64,000 nt of DNA, from the NCBI RefSeq assembly GCF_001294625.1, contig NZ_CP012677.1:124001-188000 (forward strand). Reading direction: 5' to 3'. A program made the position numbers and the translations under genes. Position 1 is the first letter of the stretch. Each line of letters opens with the position of its first letter. This stretch comes from Arthrobacter alpinus (lineage in GTDB: Bacteria > Actinomycetota > Actinomycetes > Actinomycetales > Micrococcaceae). Under the pieces are notes generated by a model that saw nothing but the letters and a program-made list of their open reading frames with translations, did no database searches and was not told the DNA's origin. Of the stretch, positions 34,987 through 43,036 are shown piece after piece.

Positions 34987-36737
34987 GCGTCTACCCCTTG
35001 CATTGTCCATCGACGATGATGGCCGGAGTTCGCTGGATGATCAGCCACCGCTCTTCGTAGTCGCGTGAAGAATGAAGCATCGTGTGGATACGTTTCGAGT
35101 GTGAGTTCGTGGCCAGCGACTTCGTCAATGAGCTCACATACGCTTTGGCGCCCAATTTGTGCGGCAAGGTGGGAGAGCAGGCGGTGGTCATCGGCCGCTT
35201 GGTCCATGTATTTGAGTCGCAGCGACGAGACAGGTGAACCGTTTGCTCCCGGATAGACAATAAATGGATCGCCTGCTGGAAACGCCATGCCGGCATCAGT
35301 CACGAGGTAGGGGTTGATAGTTTCCAAAGAATACTGGCTGTTCCAGAAGTTGAACCCCCAGTGGAGGAAGCCGCCGATTCCGCTGCGGAACAGTTGGACT
35401 CCAATGATGCGGGTTCGTGAGCCCGGCATGCCAATGTGTCGGTTCGTGAAGTTCGTTGTGTATGCGCACGAATAGTACGCCCACACGTCTGAGACGCCCG
35501 CGGCCATGACGCCCTCGACCTCGCCGACAATAGATACGGCGCGATCCACTAGGCCGCTTAGGGCGTAGCTGGAATCCGATATGGCATCCATGATTGGCAT
35601 GCCCTTCAGGTGGGGTGTCACCAGAGAACGCGCATAGGAATAGCTGTCAATGTCGTCGGAGCCGGGCTCGTCAGAGATGTGCCATACACAGTGAGCAGTC
35701 CATCCTTTATCGGTGAGAAAACCGACAAGGGCGGGCAGTAGGGCACTGAGGAATTCTCCGTACGAACCATCTCCTACGTCGGTTTCCCAGCCAAAAATCC
35801 GGGTTTCAGCCATCGAACCGGCGGCCGTTGTGGCCATGACTTTCGGGGCGTGTTTTGCGCCCCATTGGGTAAACAGCGGACCAAATTCGATGGTAGTGAT
35901 TCCGGAGGTCAACGCCATCGAAATCCATCGTTCGAGTCTGGTGAAATCGAAGCGATAGCCTCCGTTTTCGGCGCTGACACCAACGAGCTGGACGGTAAGA
36001 CGTTCGCCGCCTCGGGCGGTATCTAGGGTCGGGGTGAACAACGGCGTCAGAAGGGTGTCGATTGAATGTTGTCCCATGAAGGCGACGTAGCTTTCGACGA
36101 TCTTCCAGTGTTCCTCACTGAAAACGTCCACGTTGTAGTACGTCGCGAGGCAGTCCGTGTGGAGCCACTCGCTGTGGCTAAATGTGGGGGTCCTATCGAC
36201 CAGCACCGCGGACGGAACCACAGTCACGTGGATGGACGCACTGGCATGCAACTTATCAACGTCGTCAATGAATTCCACAGAAACCGTGTAGGTGCCGGGA
36301 GCTGCGTCTGCTGCTATGGGATGGTCGATCCAGACCGATTGCCAATGCTCGGGTAGGAATCGCACCCTGGGAATGTTCCCCGAGGGTTCGTCGTCTAACG
36401 ATTGGAGAATATCGGGTAGGAGGGCCGGCTTCGTCTCTAAATAGTTTTTATCGGCGCCTGGGTAGGTCGTCAGTGTGCAGGGCACGAGCTTCACCAGGAA
36501 AACTTTTGCCGAGTCGGCCAATGGCAACCCGGAGACAAGCTTGACCTTGCACCTGACCCGGTCGTAGTCCTGGAATTCCTCGGCCCTAAAGGCGACCTGG
36601 AGTCCGAGAGTTTCTCCTGGAAAGGCCAATAGGTTGTCGCGGTCGGCGAGGTTGCCTACGGCGGTGTCCGTGGGCCGGATTTTCTCGAGGTTATCGACAA
36701 AGACCGCCGTGGCCTTTTGCTGAACGTGATTCTGCAT
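34983..36737 (-). CDS. DUF4091 / GH123-like glycoside hydrolase
   Basis: The protein has an N-terminal beta-sandwich (about 1-190, ending 'SIHVTVVPSAV') and a barrel-like C-terminal domain. 'HCVWHISDEPGSDDIDSY' contains the adjacent Asp-Glu pair (Asp356-Glu357 from this start) that in GH123-related enzymes acts in substrate-assisted cleavage of N-acetylhexosamine linkages. 'GFLHWGFNFWNSQYS' is also typical of DUF4091. No signal peptide is seen, so it should act in the cytoplasm on oligosaccharides brought in by the adjacent importer. I chose ATG 36737 because AAGGA lies five bases upstream; earlier Mets have no such site. It is first in the operon and divergent from a ROK gene. Confidence 0.85.
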   Translation of the reverse strand: MQNHVQQKATAVFVDNLEKIRPTDTAVGNLADRDNLLAFPGETLGLQVAFRAEEFQDYDRVRCKVKLVSGLPLADSAKVFLVKLVPCTLTTYPGADKNYLETKPALLPDILQSLDDEPSGNIPRVRFLPEHWQSVWIDHPIAADAAPGTYTVSVEFIDDVDKLHASASIHVTVVPSAVLVDRTPTFSHSEWLHTDCLATYYNVDVFSEEHWKIVESYVAFMGQHSIDTLLTPLFTPTLDTARGGERLTVQLVGVSAENGGYRFDFTRLERWISMALTSGITTIEFGPLFTQWGAKHAPKVMATTAAGSMAETRIFGWETDVGDGSYGEFLSALLPALVGFLTDKGWTAHCVWHISDEPGSDDIDSYSYARSLVTPHLKGMPIMDAISDSSYALSGLVDRAVSIVGEVEGVMAAGVSDVWAYYSCAYTTNFTNRHIGMPGSRTRIIGVQLFRSGIGGFLHWGFNFWNSQYSLETINPYLVTDAGMAFPAGDPFIVYPGANGSPVSSLRLKYMDQAADDHRLLSHLAAQIGRQSVCELIDEVAGHELTLETYPHDASFFTRLRRAVADHPANSGHHRRWTMQGVDA

Positions 36738-36907
36738 TGATTCCTTCATTCGGACAAGGGGAGAATGTGACCTGTCGCACTTCATTAGGGTCCAACTACA
36801 ACATCCAATGAATCAGTTGTCAAGGAGTCCTTCATAACTTGTGGATTTATTGCGCTTTCTGGTCCCAGGTGTTCGGTTCGAGCTCTTACCCCCCGTAGAA
36901 TCGCCTC
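36738..36907. promoter_or_regulatory. divergent promoter region, glycan operon and ROK gene
   Basis: 170 bases lie between the DUF4091 and ROK starts. A palindrome, AAGGAGTCCTT, lies at 36822-36832, flanked by AGTT and AACT in inverted order. It is a possible ROK operator but differs from the GTCTA-N4-TAGAC sites elsewhere in the window. I could not fix a -35/-10 pair. Confidence 0.4.
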
Positions 36908-38056
36908 ATGACGGATCCCTTGATTGAACGTGGCGGCTTACAGGCACTTAGGACGCTCAATAGGATTGCCGTACTCAACTGCCTCCGCGACTCAGGCAGG
37001 GAACTGACGGTCACGGACCTGCATCGATCGACGACCCTGTCCCGGCCAACGGTCAAGCTGGCCCTTGGGGACCTCCTGCGCGATGGTCTGATCGTGTCTC
37101 CTGAAGAGTTGGGGGGGACAACCCTGCGCGGTGGAAGACCCGCCAGGAGGTATACATACAACGCGCATTCAGGGTACGTGGTGGGCGTTGTCATCGGGAT
37201 GCAGCGTATTGAAGTTGCGTTGGCTGACATGACAGGAACAATAGTTGCTAGGCAGGAGGTGCCTGCCGCCTCGGGGATTGAACGGCGTAGCCAGTTGCAC
37301 GTGGCACTGTTGAAAATCATCGAAAAAACCGGGCTGCAACTGGGCTGCGTTCGCTCAATGACTATTGGAACATTGGGCATCGTGACACCAAACGGAGTGG
37401 CAATGCGGAACGAGACGGTGCCGGAACTCTCTCAGGAGGGGTACTTCGAAAGCCTGCGCTCCGACCTCCCGTTTCCTGTGGCCATAGAGAACGATGCCAA
37501 CCTCGCTGCCGCGGCAGAATTCGCAGCTCGCTCCGCCATCGAGGTCACGGATATGGTGGGTCTTCATGTCAACACGGCCATTGGCAGTGGGGTCGTGCTT
37601 GATTCAAAACTTTACCGAGGAGCCAATGGTGCCGCAGGTGAAATGGGGTTCGATCAAAGGATGGGTTGGGACAAATCCCACGAAGTCCTTGTCCAAGCCG
37701 CTGATGACCACAATGTCAGTGTCCGGGCACTCTTCCGACTGGCCGGGGAAGGCGCTGCATGGGCTAGTGACTGCGTAGAGCAATTCGCTGATGCTGTTGC
37801 TCCAGGGGTGATCGCTCTCCTCCTGACTTTGGACCCGCCCTTGATGGTGATTGGAGGCGATGTTTGTCTTGCTGAAAATGTATTCGGGTCGCGCTTAATT
37901 CAAGCCCTGGAAGTTGTCCTGCCCGTCGTACCAGCCATCAGCTTTTCAACGCTTGGGCGCGATTGTGTCTTGCTCGGCGCCATCCAGCGCAGCCTTGATG
38001 AGGCGCACCAAAATCAAACGAACCAGGAGATCTCGGAGCGCCCGGACCTCCGATGA
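36908..38056 (+). CDS. ROK family transcriptional regulator
   Basis: This 382-residue ROK protein has a winged HTH at about residues 15-75 ('LTVTDLHRSTTLSRPTVKLA') and the kinase-like domain with 'YVVGVVIGMQRIEVALADM', 'AIENDANLAAAAEFAA' and 'LTLDPPLMVIGGDVCL'. The zinc motif C-x-C-G-x-x-G-C is absent ('GAAGEMGFDQRMGWDKSHEV'). It lies back-to-back with the DUF4091-ABC-beta-helix operon, so it is the likely local repressor, responding to the imported sugar. The start ATG 36908 lacks a strong ribosome-binding site, which suggests a short leader or leaderless mRNA. Confidence 0.88.
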   Translation: MTDPLIERGGLQALRTLNRIAVLNCLRDSGRELTVTDLHRSTTLSRPTVKLALGDLLRDGLIVSPEELGGTTLRGGRPARRYTYNAHSGYVVGVVIGMQRIEVALADMTGTIVARQEVPAASGIERRSQLHVALLKIIEKTGLQLGCVRSMTIGTLGIVTPNGVAMRNETVPELSQEGYFESLRSDLPFPVAIENDANLAAAAEFAARSAIEVTDMVGLHVNTAIGSGVVLDSKLYRGANGAAGEMGFDQRMGWDKSHEVLVQAADDHNVSVRALFRLAGEGAAWASDCVEQFADAVAPGVIALLLTLDPPLMVIGGDVCLAENVFGSRLIQALEVVLPVVPAISFSTLGRDCVLLGAIQRSLDEAHQNQTNQEISERPDLR

Positions 38057-38293
38057 TCTCTCGACGGCAGTCGGGCACCGGGTTGTCACCTGGGAGGGTG
38101 TCGCTTGGAAACGCGTAGTTGGTTTCCGTCCCCGCGGAGTGTCGCGAAAATCTGGTTTGCTATTCTGCCAGTGGCCAGGCACGCTCTCGGTGATCGAAGG
38201 TACAAGTCATCCAATGTGCAAGGACCATCTTCTCTCCAGATGTTTTCCGTTTGCCTAGGAAGTCTGACGAGAGACCAATGAATGTTCGATCCC
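38057..38293. other. short intergenic stretch, no gene seen
   Basis: No supported gene. The small minus-strand frame crossing 38160-38474 includes part of the adjacent repeat and is not convincing by itself. Confidence 0.4.
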
Positions 38294-38773
38294 GCGCAGT
38301 GGCCGTGCTTATATTGTCATTAGGTTTGATCGAATCTGCCAGCGTACTCGTCGACTCCGCAACCCACGACGCGTTGCCAGTCGACGCCTGTCCGGCGGCT
38401 TCCATGTGCACATAGCGGGTGGACAGCACCGTCTGGGACACCGCCGCGGCGGCCAGGTATCTTGACCGTGGCAACCAACGGCCGAAACGTGTGTGGGATG
38501 TAACCGACTCATTAGAAACGCATTAAATTGAACGACAACTGCCGCCCCTTCAGTACCATCCATTGTTGCGCGCTCGCCGCCCTGCCAAAAGCCAAGAACG
38601 GCTTTTGGCAAGTCGAAATAGGCGATCGAGTCGACAGCGGGGTTGATATGCGTTGAAAACTATTGATAAGTATCAGGTGTCGAACATGCCTCAGACCTGC
38701 GGCGATAGTTTTCCACGTGAACTGGATAGGTTGATTTCACGCTTCTATCCCAGGCAGCAATATCGGTTCGAAT
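38294..38773 (+). repeat. dispersed repeat, copy 5 (type B with extended 5' part)
   Basis: It begins GCGCAGTGGC and shares about 210 bases of 5' extension (for example TTGTCATTAGGTTTGATCGA and CCAGTCGACGCCTGTCCGGC) with copy 6 at 47936, then the tandem ACTCATTA-type start and the common core, ending TATCGGTTCGAAT. By eye about nine in ten positions match copy 6. Minus-strand reading of the extension gives 'STRYVHMEAAGQASTG', conserved with a few substitutions in copy 6; it might be the end of an old gene such as a recombinase, but I cannot prove it. Confidence 0.8.
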
Positions 38774-38885
38774 GTCCAAGGATCAAGATCGGCGGAATGT
38801 TGCCCTGACGTGGGTTTAGTTGCCCTGACGTGGGTTTATGTGTGGATCTGCAGGCACTGAAAGGCGCCTGATCTGTTTGGCCCAT

Positions 38886-39096
38886 TCATTTGGCCCCTCC
38901 CCACTGCGGGCGATCGTTGATTTTCCGCCTGCTGCGAGGCGCGCTCCTAGGAGTGGCCAAAACGAATGGGCGGTGCCAAGCCGTCTTAGCAACATTGTCG
39001 TTGAGTAGCTTGGTGAATACTTCGCGTGGCGTGAAGAATCCTGGGACGGCGCGGGGGAGGTCGTTGAGCTCGTCGGCAATGGATTTCAGAATAACT
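38886..39096 (-). pseudogene. C-terminal remnant of an IS30-family transposase
   Basis: The minus strand reads 'SIADELNDLPRAVPGFFTPR' and continues 'EVFTKLLNDNVA' to a TGA at 38886-38888. The LN..PR....G..TP.E.F pattern is the well-known end of IS30 transposases. The catalytic DDE core is missing and no complete terminal repeat is visible. Its 5' edge at about 39097 cuts into a membrane-protein gene. Confidence 0.72.
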
Positions 39097-39357
39097 ACCA
39101 GCCACCAAACCTTTCATAAGCGCCCCGACTGCAACAATCAGGGCATTGCACCAGGTGCCCCCGGTGACGGTCACCATGCCGTTCAGTGAGAGGGGCGCAG
39201 CCGCGGCGGCTGTGGCAATTCCTGCCGCAGCCCCCCTTGCCCACTGCCAGCGGGGAAGCTGACGCCATTCAGCACCCAGGGAAATCAGCTGCGCGTGGAC
39301 TCTTCCCCGGTCAATGCCGGCCGGAATTTCCGGTTCGATCCTGCTATTCGTGGTCAT
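39097..39357 (-). pseudogene. membrane protein gene, 3'-truncated by the IS30 remnant
   Basis: From ATG 39357 the frame reads 'MTTNSRIEPEIPAGIDRG' and then two hydrophobic segments ('GAAAGIATAAAAAPLSLNGM', 'CNALIVAVGALMKGLVAG'). After about residue 87 it runs into IS30-derived sequence. I do not recognise the family. Its start overlaps the 3' end of the MFS-like fragment by 14 bases, so the two once formed an operon. Confidence 0.55.
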
Positions 39358-39634
39358 GTCTGTTCCTAGCTGTGCAGGGATTGTGCGGGTGCCGGTGGGT
39401 GGCGACAATCCGTGCGGTGCAGACGATGGCAGTCACCACTGCCATCCCGAGGAAACCGTGTCCGGAGTATCCCCCTGAAGTAAGGACCCGGCCGGCCAAC
39501 GCCCCGGTACTCGACGCGTACCGGCTAGATACCGCCGGATCCAGGTCCATGAGGGCCAGCTTTGCGCCGCCGGAAGCTGTGATGAAGGGCTTGCTGCTTC
39601 TGCAGGCTTCTCGTCGCCTCAGCTGGGCGGGCAT
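39344..39634 (-). pseudogene. C-terminal fragment of a transporter-like membrane protein
   Basis: The end of this frame, 'TGALAGRVLTSGGYSGHGFL' followed by 'GMAVVTAIVCTARIVAT', looks like the last helix and tail of a multi-pass transporter, perhaps MFS. The first 50 codons are not membrane-like and no start of a complete gene precedes it. It lies between the broken thioredoxin gene and the truncated membrane gene, in what appears to be a decayed operon. Confidence 0.45.
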
Positions 39635-39670
39635 CAGGCTCGAGGGCCGGGGCGTGGGCCCGGTGGTTTC

Positions 39671-40035
39671 CTACGAGACCGTAACGGCGGCCATTTTCGC
39701 CCGCAATTCTTGAATGTCCAGCTCCTTGATGCTGCTGATGAGCAGCTCTAGGCCGGCCGCGTTCATCGCATTCGACTGTGAGAAGACGCCGATCCCTTCT
39801 CGGAAGGCCATCAGGGTAGGAATGGAGGTGATGCGGGCGGCGGCGGAGAGTCCGGGCTCGGCCTCGGTTTCCACCTTTGCGAAGACTATGTCCGCATGGA
39901 TCTCGGATATTTGGCTGTGGTTGGGGCGAACATCCGGCAGGGCCCACACCAGGCTGCCCAGAAGTTCACCAGCACGATGTCGTTGCCGCTGACGGTGTCG
40001 TTGAAAATCTTTTCCCACATATCGATAGTTGCCAT
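39671..40035 (-). pseudogene. thioredoxin-like gene with a frameshift
   Basis: From ATG 40035 the frame reads 'MATIDMWEKIFND' and 'VLVNFWAAWCGPCRMFAP', a perfect thioredoxin active site (WCGPC), and then stops early at TAG. The next frame continues with 'SEIHADIVFAKVETEAEPGL' and 'ITSIPTLMAFREG', including the cis-Pro region, to a stop at 39671. One small indel near 39918 therefore separates the active site from the rest. A CstR-type operator overlaps its promoter, so it belonged to the sulfur regulon. The other family members here look intact. A sequencing error at this one base position would restore it. Confidence 0.8.
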
Positions 40036-40046
40036 GACAGAGTTTT

Positions 40047-40062
40047 ATACCCTAGTGGGTAT
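40047..40062. promoter_or_regulatory. CstR-type operator 1
   Basis: ATACCC-TAGT-GGGTAT is a perfect inverted repeat that also supplies -10-like boxes in both directions (TATAAA toward the thioredoxin gene, TATATT toward the rhodanese operon). It matches the other ATACCC...GGGTAT sites near the cstR gene. Confidence 0.72.
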
Positions 40063-40102
40063 ATTATTTAAGGTTTGAAGCGGGCTGTGCAGTTTCGCAT
40101 AA

Positions 40103-40118
40103 ATACCCATGGGGGTAT
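40103..40118 (+). promoter_or_regulatory. CstR-type operator 2, rhodanese operon promoter
   Basis: ATACCCATGGGGGTAT, directly followed by ATGATG, creates a TATTAT -10 box at 40116-40121. It is the nearest such site upstream of the rhodanese-TauE operon, although 530 bases separate it from the first gene. Confidence 0.68.
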
Positions 40119-40121
40119 TAT

Positions 40122-40647
40122 GATGGGAGAAGAAAACGCCCATCCGGCTCCTGAGCATCGCGAAAGGACACCAGTAATGAAGAGCATTGCTAGGCAAGAC
40201 TGCGATGCGGTCAAAGTCATGGAGGTGTCACCGAGGGGTGCTGTAAGGGTCACTCGGTCACTGACCAGAGTGGTGGCAAATGAGGATGGCCTCGACCGTC
40301 ACCCGCCTCTATCGCGCCCAGGGGCACCCTTCCAGTTGATCGCCGGCATCGAATCTGGGACTGAGAGCAGCAACGTAGTCACCTAGCTGGCAACCACCCA
40401 AGTGGCCCTGGTTGAGGCATATTGAAAGTTATCTCGACGGCGATGCGGGACTGCCTCACAGGGCCAGTGGACGTCCCCGCTTCAGGGGCGGTGAGGTCTG
40501 AGAAGCTGGATCGGCGGCACACGCTGGCGGAAATCAGCACACTCTGCATGCTCTTGACCTGAGCATGCACCTGCCTCCTCCCGGAGGAATCCCTAAGTTC
40601 ACTTCTTACGGGGCGAGAGCCCTGGAGACTATCGAAAGGTCCAACCC
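40122..40647 (+). other. long leader between the operator and the first rhodanese gene
   Basis: About 520 bases. A frame with GAAAGGACACC before ATG 40177 has a gene-like start but no recognisable protein and ends at 40386. It may be a decayed gene that once opened the operon. No terminator is visible before 40648. Confidence 0.4.
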
Positions 40648-40950
40648 ATGGAAATCAACCCACAGCAGCTCGCTGAACAGCTCAAGAGCGGCTACGACGC
40701 CCAGATTGTCGATGTCCGTGAAGCAGCTGAAGTCGCCGACGGCATGATTCCCGGCGCCAGGCACATCGCCCTGGGCGAGTTAGCGGACCGTCTCAGCGAC
40801 TTGGACAAGTCCCGTCACGTCATCGCCGTATGCCGCAGCGGGGCCCGCAGTGCGGCTGCCGCAGACCAGCTCGCCGCCGCAGGTTTCACCGCCTACACCG
40901 TGCCGGGCGGGATGCTCGATTGGACAGCCGCAGGCTTTCCCGTCAGCTGA
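40648..40950 (+). CDS. single-domain rhodanese (sulfurtransferase)
   Basis: This 100-residue rhodanese has 'AQIVDVREAAEVADGMIPGA' and the six-residue active loop CRSGAR starting at Cys62. The Cys takes a sulfane sulfur as a persulfide and passes it to an acceptor such as thiol, cyanide or sulfite in the cytoplasm. GAAAGG precedes the ATG. It is the first intact gene after CstR-type operators 1 and 2, followed by a hairpin and a second rhodanese. In cst-like operons such proteins detoxify polysulfides. Confidence 0.93.
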   Translation: MEINPQQLAEQLKSGYDAQIVDVREAAEVADGMIPGARHIALGELADRLSDLDKSRHVIAVCRSGARSAAAADQLAAAGFTAYTVPGGMLDWTAAGFPVS

Positions 40951-40963
40951 CCCCCACCAGACC

Positions 40964-40996
40964 GTCCGGGCGGCATGCCTCAAGTGCCGCCCGGAC
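40964..40996 (+). terminator. hairpin between the two rhodanese genes
   Basis: GTCCGGGCGGCA (40964-40975) and TGCCGCCCGGAC (40985-40996) form a perfect twelve-base stem. Only a weak T-rich tract follows, so it may be a partial terminator or an mRNA-stabilising hairpin inside the operon. Confidence 0.5.
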
Positions 40997-41107
40997 TTCC
41001 ACTTTCCCAGACCCTGTCCCTGACATGTCCAATCGGACGGTGGATGGCGGCTTCACACAAACGCGGGGCCGCCGCCGGAAATGCTTCACAACAGACCGAA
41101 AGAGATC

Positions 41108-41716
41108 ATGAATTCCTTGAAGACGACCAGCACCATTGATTCCCCTCCTCAGTCCATCGATGCCTCAACCTTGAAGTTCTGGGAAGACAACCACAAAGAT
41201 CTGATGATCATTGATGTGCGCAATGGCGCAGAGTTTGATTCCCTGCACATAGTGGGCTCCTACCATGTGCCCCTGGCGATGCTCAGCGAGCACGCGGAAG
41301 AGTTCGCTGCGAAGATGGGCACGCGTGTGGTGCTTGTCTGCCAGACGGGCAACCGGGCAGAGCAGGCCCGCAAACACCTTGATTCCGTCGGTCTGGCTGG
41401 TGCCAGTGTCCTCTCCGGAGGAGTCCCCGCCTACGCCGCTGCCGGCGGAAACGTCGTCCGTGGCAGTGGACCCTGGGCTCTGGAACGCCAGGTTCGGATG
41501 ACCGCCGGCTCCCTAGTGCTCGCCAGCGTCGTCGCGGCGAAATTTGTCTCCCCCAAACTCGGCCTGATCGCTGGTGGGATCGGGGCCGGACTGACATTCT
41601 CTGCTGCAACGAACAGTTGCGCCATGGGACAGATGCTCTCCAGGATGCCGTGGAACCGCTCCGCCAGCGAGCCCACCGCCCACCAGGCGCTACAGAACCT
41701 GAGCACGCGGGCATGA
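41108..41716 (+). CDS. rhodanese with C-terminal DUF2892-like membrane region
   Basis: This is a 202-residue protein. The rhodanese domain covers about 15-125, with 'DLMIIDVRNGAEFDSLHIVG' and active loop CQTGNR at Cys78. The C-terminal part has two hydrophobic segments ('MTAGSLVLASVVAAKFVSP', 'LGLIAGGIGAGLTFSAATNS') followed by 'CAMGQMLSRMPWN', the DUF2892-type arrangement common in membrane-bound sulfurtransferases. It should carry sulfane sulfur at the inner membrane, next to the sulfite/thiosulfate exporter whose ATG overlaps its stop (ATGA). I chose ATG 41108 because GAAAGAG precedes it. Confidence 0.92.
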   Translation: MNSLKTTSTIDSPPQSIDASTLKFWEDNHKDLMIIDVRNGAEFDSLHIVGSYHVPLAMLSEHAEEFAAKMGTRVVLVCQTGNRAEQARKHLDSVGLAGASVLSGGVPAYAAAGGNVVRGSGPWALERQVRMTAGSLVLASVVAAKFVSPKLGLIAGGIGAGLTFSAATNSCAMGQMLSRMPWNRSASEPTAHQALQNLSTRA

Positions 41717-42477
41717 TCGTAACCGCGGCCGCGTTTGGGCTGATCGTCGGCGCACTGCTGGGCCTGGTCGGAGGCGGCGGATCCATCCTCGCCGTGCCCG
41801 CCCTGGTCTACGGCGTGGGGCTGCCGCTTGCCGCGGCGATCCCGACGTCGCTGGTCGTTGTCGGCGCTTCCTCCGCCGTCGCGGTCCTGCCCCGGCTACG
41901 CAACGGAGTGAACTGGCGCCTGGCCTTGATCATCGGCGCCGCCGGAACTGCGACGGCGTACCTCGGAGCGGCAGTCAACCGTCTCCTGGACCCCAAAATT
42001 CTGCTGCTGGCCTTCGCCGTCATCATGGTCTTCGCCGGCATCCGGATGCTCATGCCCACCACTAGTGCTGGAGGTGCCTGCGCGCTGCCCGGCGGCGGGA
42101 TCAACTGGCGCAGCTGCCTTCCCAAGGCAATCGCCACCGGCGCCGTCGTCGGATTCCTCACCGGCCTGCTCGGGGTCGGTGGCGGCTTCTTGATCGTCCC
42201 GGCACTCACCCTGGTGCTCGGACTCCCCATGGCACTGACGGTCGGGACGTCTCTGGTCATTATCGTCATCAACTCAGCTGCCGGCTTCGCCGCCCATCTC
42301 GGAGACCTACAGATCGACTGGACAGTCGCGGCAGCCTTCGCCGTAACCGCGATGGCTGCCTCACTCGTGGCCGGACGGATCGGCACCAGAATCCCGGACA
42401 GGGCCCTCAAACGCGGCTTTGCCATCCTCGTCCTGGTGATCGCCGCCTACGTCGCACTACAGGCACTACTCTCCTGA
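41713..42477 (+). CDS. TauE/SafE family sulfite or sulfur-oxoanion exporter
   Basis: This is a 254-residue eight-helix membrane protein from ATG 41713. It has two repeated halves, each with the family glycine-rich motif ('GALLGLVGGGGSILAVPAL' and 'GFLTGLLGVGGGFLIVPAL'), typical of TauE/SafE. Members export sulfite, sulfoacetate or thiosulfate. Translationally coupled to the membrane rhodanese and in a CstR-type regulon, its likely job is removal of sulfite made by persulfide oxidation, as CstA/TauE-type partners do in Staphylococcus. A strong terminator follows. Confidence 0.92.
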   Translation: MIVTAAAFGLIVGALLGLVGGGGSILAVPALVYGVGLPLAAAIPTSLVVVGASSAVAVLPRLRNGVNWRLALIIGAAGTATAYLGAAVNRLLDPKILLLAFAVIMVFAGIRMLMPTTSAGGACALPGGGINWRSCLPKAIATGAVVGFLTGLLGVGGGFLIVPALTLVLGLPMALTVGTSLVIIVINSAAGFAAHLGDLQIDWTVAAAFAVTAMAASLVAGRIGTRIPDRALKRGFAILVLVIAAYVALQALLS

Positions 42478-42493
42478 GGTACACGGCAAGGAG

Positions 42494-42537
42494 ACAAAGG
42501 AAGCGCCGAAGGACATGTCCTCCGGCGCTTCCTTTGT
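42494..42537. terminator. bidirectional terminator
   Basis: ACAAAGGAAGCGCCG...CGGCGCTTCCTTTGT, with an inner AGGAC/GTCCT stem, forms a near-perfect 44-base hairpin. It separates the convergent TauE/SafE gene and the small Cys-rich gene. T- and A-rich ends allow function in both directions. Confidence 0.8.
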
Positions 42538-42571
42538 CCCAACAGCTATTTCTGGGTCCGTCAGGGCAGAT

Positions 42572-42739
42572 TTACCGTCCGAACAGCTTCGCAAAGAAGC
42601 CCTTGCCAGCCGACTTTTCCTGCTCATGCCCGCGACAGCGCTGGGAGGCCGGAACCCCGCGCATGACCTGGTCAACGTGCTGGCCACAGCCCGCCCACGT
42701 CGTCTTCTGGCACTTTTTACATGTCACCGCACGGCACAT
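42572..42739 (-). CDS. 55-residue cysteine-rich protein in the CstR regulon
   Basis: I translated this gene by hand because it is too short for usual ORF cut-offs. From ATG 42739 it reads 'MCRAVTCKKCQKTTWAGCGQ', then 'HVDQVMRGVPASQRCRGHEQ', and ends 'GKGFFAKLFGR'. Cys2, Cys7, Cys10, Cys18 and Cys35 with His21 and His38 suggest a zinc-binding or redox-active fold. Similar small proteins beginning MCR.VTC..C.K.TW.GCG are, to my memory, widespread in actinobacteria without known function. A perfect CstR-type operator 38 bases upstream creates its TATACT -10 box, so it should be induced by persulfides. GGAGCAAGCAG precedes the ATG at a slightly long distance. Confidence 0.82.
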   Translation of the reverse strand: MCRAVTCKKCQKTTWAGCGQHVDQVMRGVPASQRCRGHEQEKSAGKGFFAKLFGR

Positions 42740-42777
42740 CTGCTTGCTCCTTCGTCTGGATGGATTGTCCCATCAGT

Positions 42778-42793
42778 ATACCCCATGGGGTAT
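42778..42793 (-). promoter_or_regulatory. CstR-type operator 3
   Basis: ATACCCCATGGGGTAT is a perfect palindrome. On the minus strand it continues into TATACT, the -10 box of the Cys-rich gene. It is identical to the operators at 45892 and 45960. Confidence 0.78.
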
Positions 42794-43036
42794 TGAGTAT
42801 TCTCCGAAATACTTCACCCGCCGCACTGGCACCCCATGCGCCGGGTGGGGTATGACGCGAGTATGCCAAAAGAGAGCGCAAGTCATGCACCAGCTCGTTG
42901 CTAAGCCGAACCGGGGACCGCGCGGAAGGGGTGATCGGTATGGTTAGGCAGGCTGGATGGGGGAAGTAAGTGCACTCCGTGAGGGATCAGCGTTGTTGCA
43001 TCTGGGCCAACGCGTACCTTTCCCGGAAGAAGAAGG

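Noticed and set aside
38160..38474. Minus-strand frame in the extended repeat as a real gene.
   Set aside because: Similarity to the second copy is explained by the repeat itself. It has no complete start and end in both copies.
40075..40386. A 103-codon frame after CstR operator 2.
   Set aside because: A gene-like start is present at 40177, but the protein is not recognised and the frame begins inside the operator. I treat it as leader DNA.
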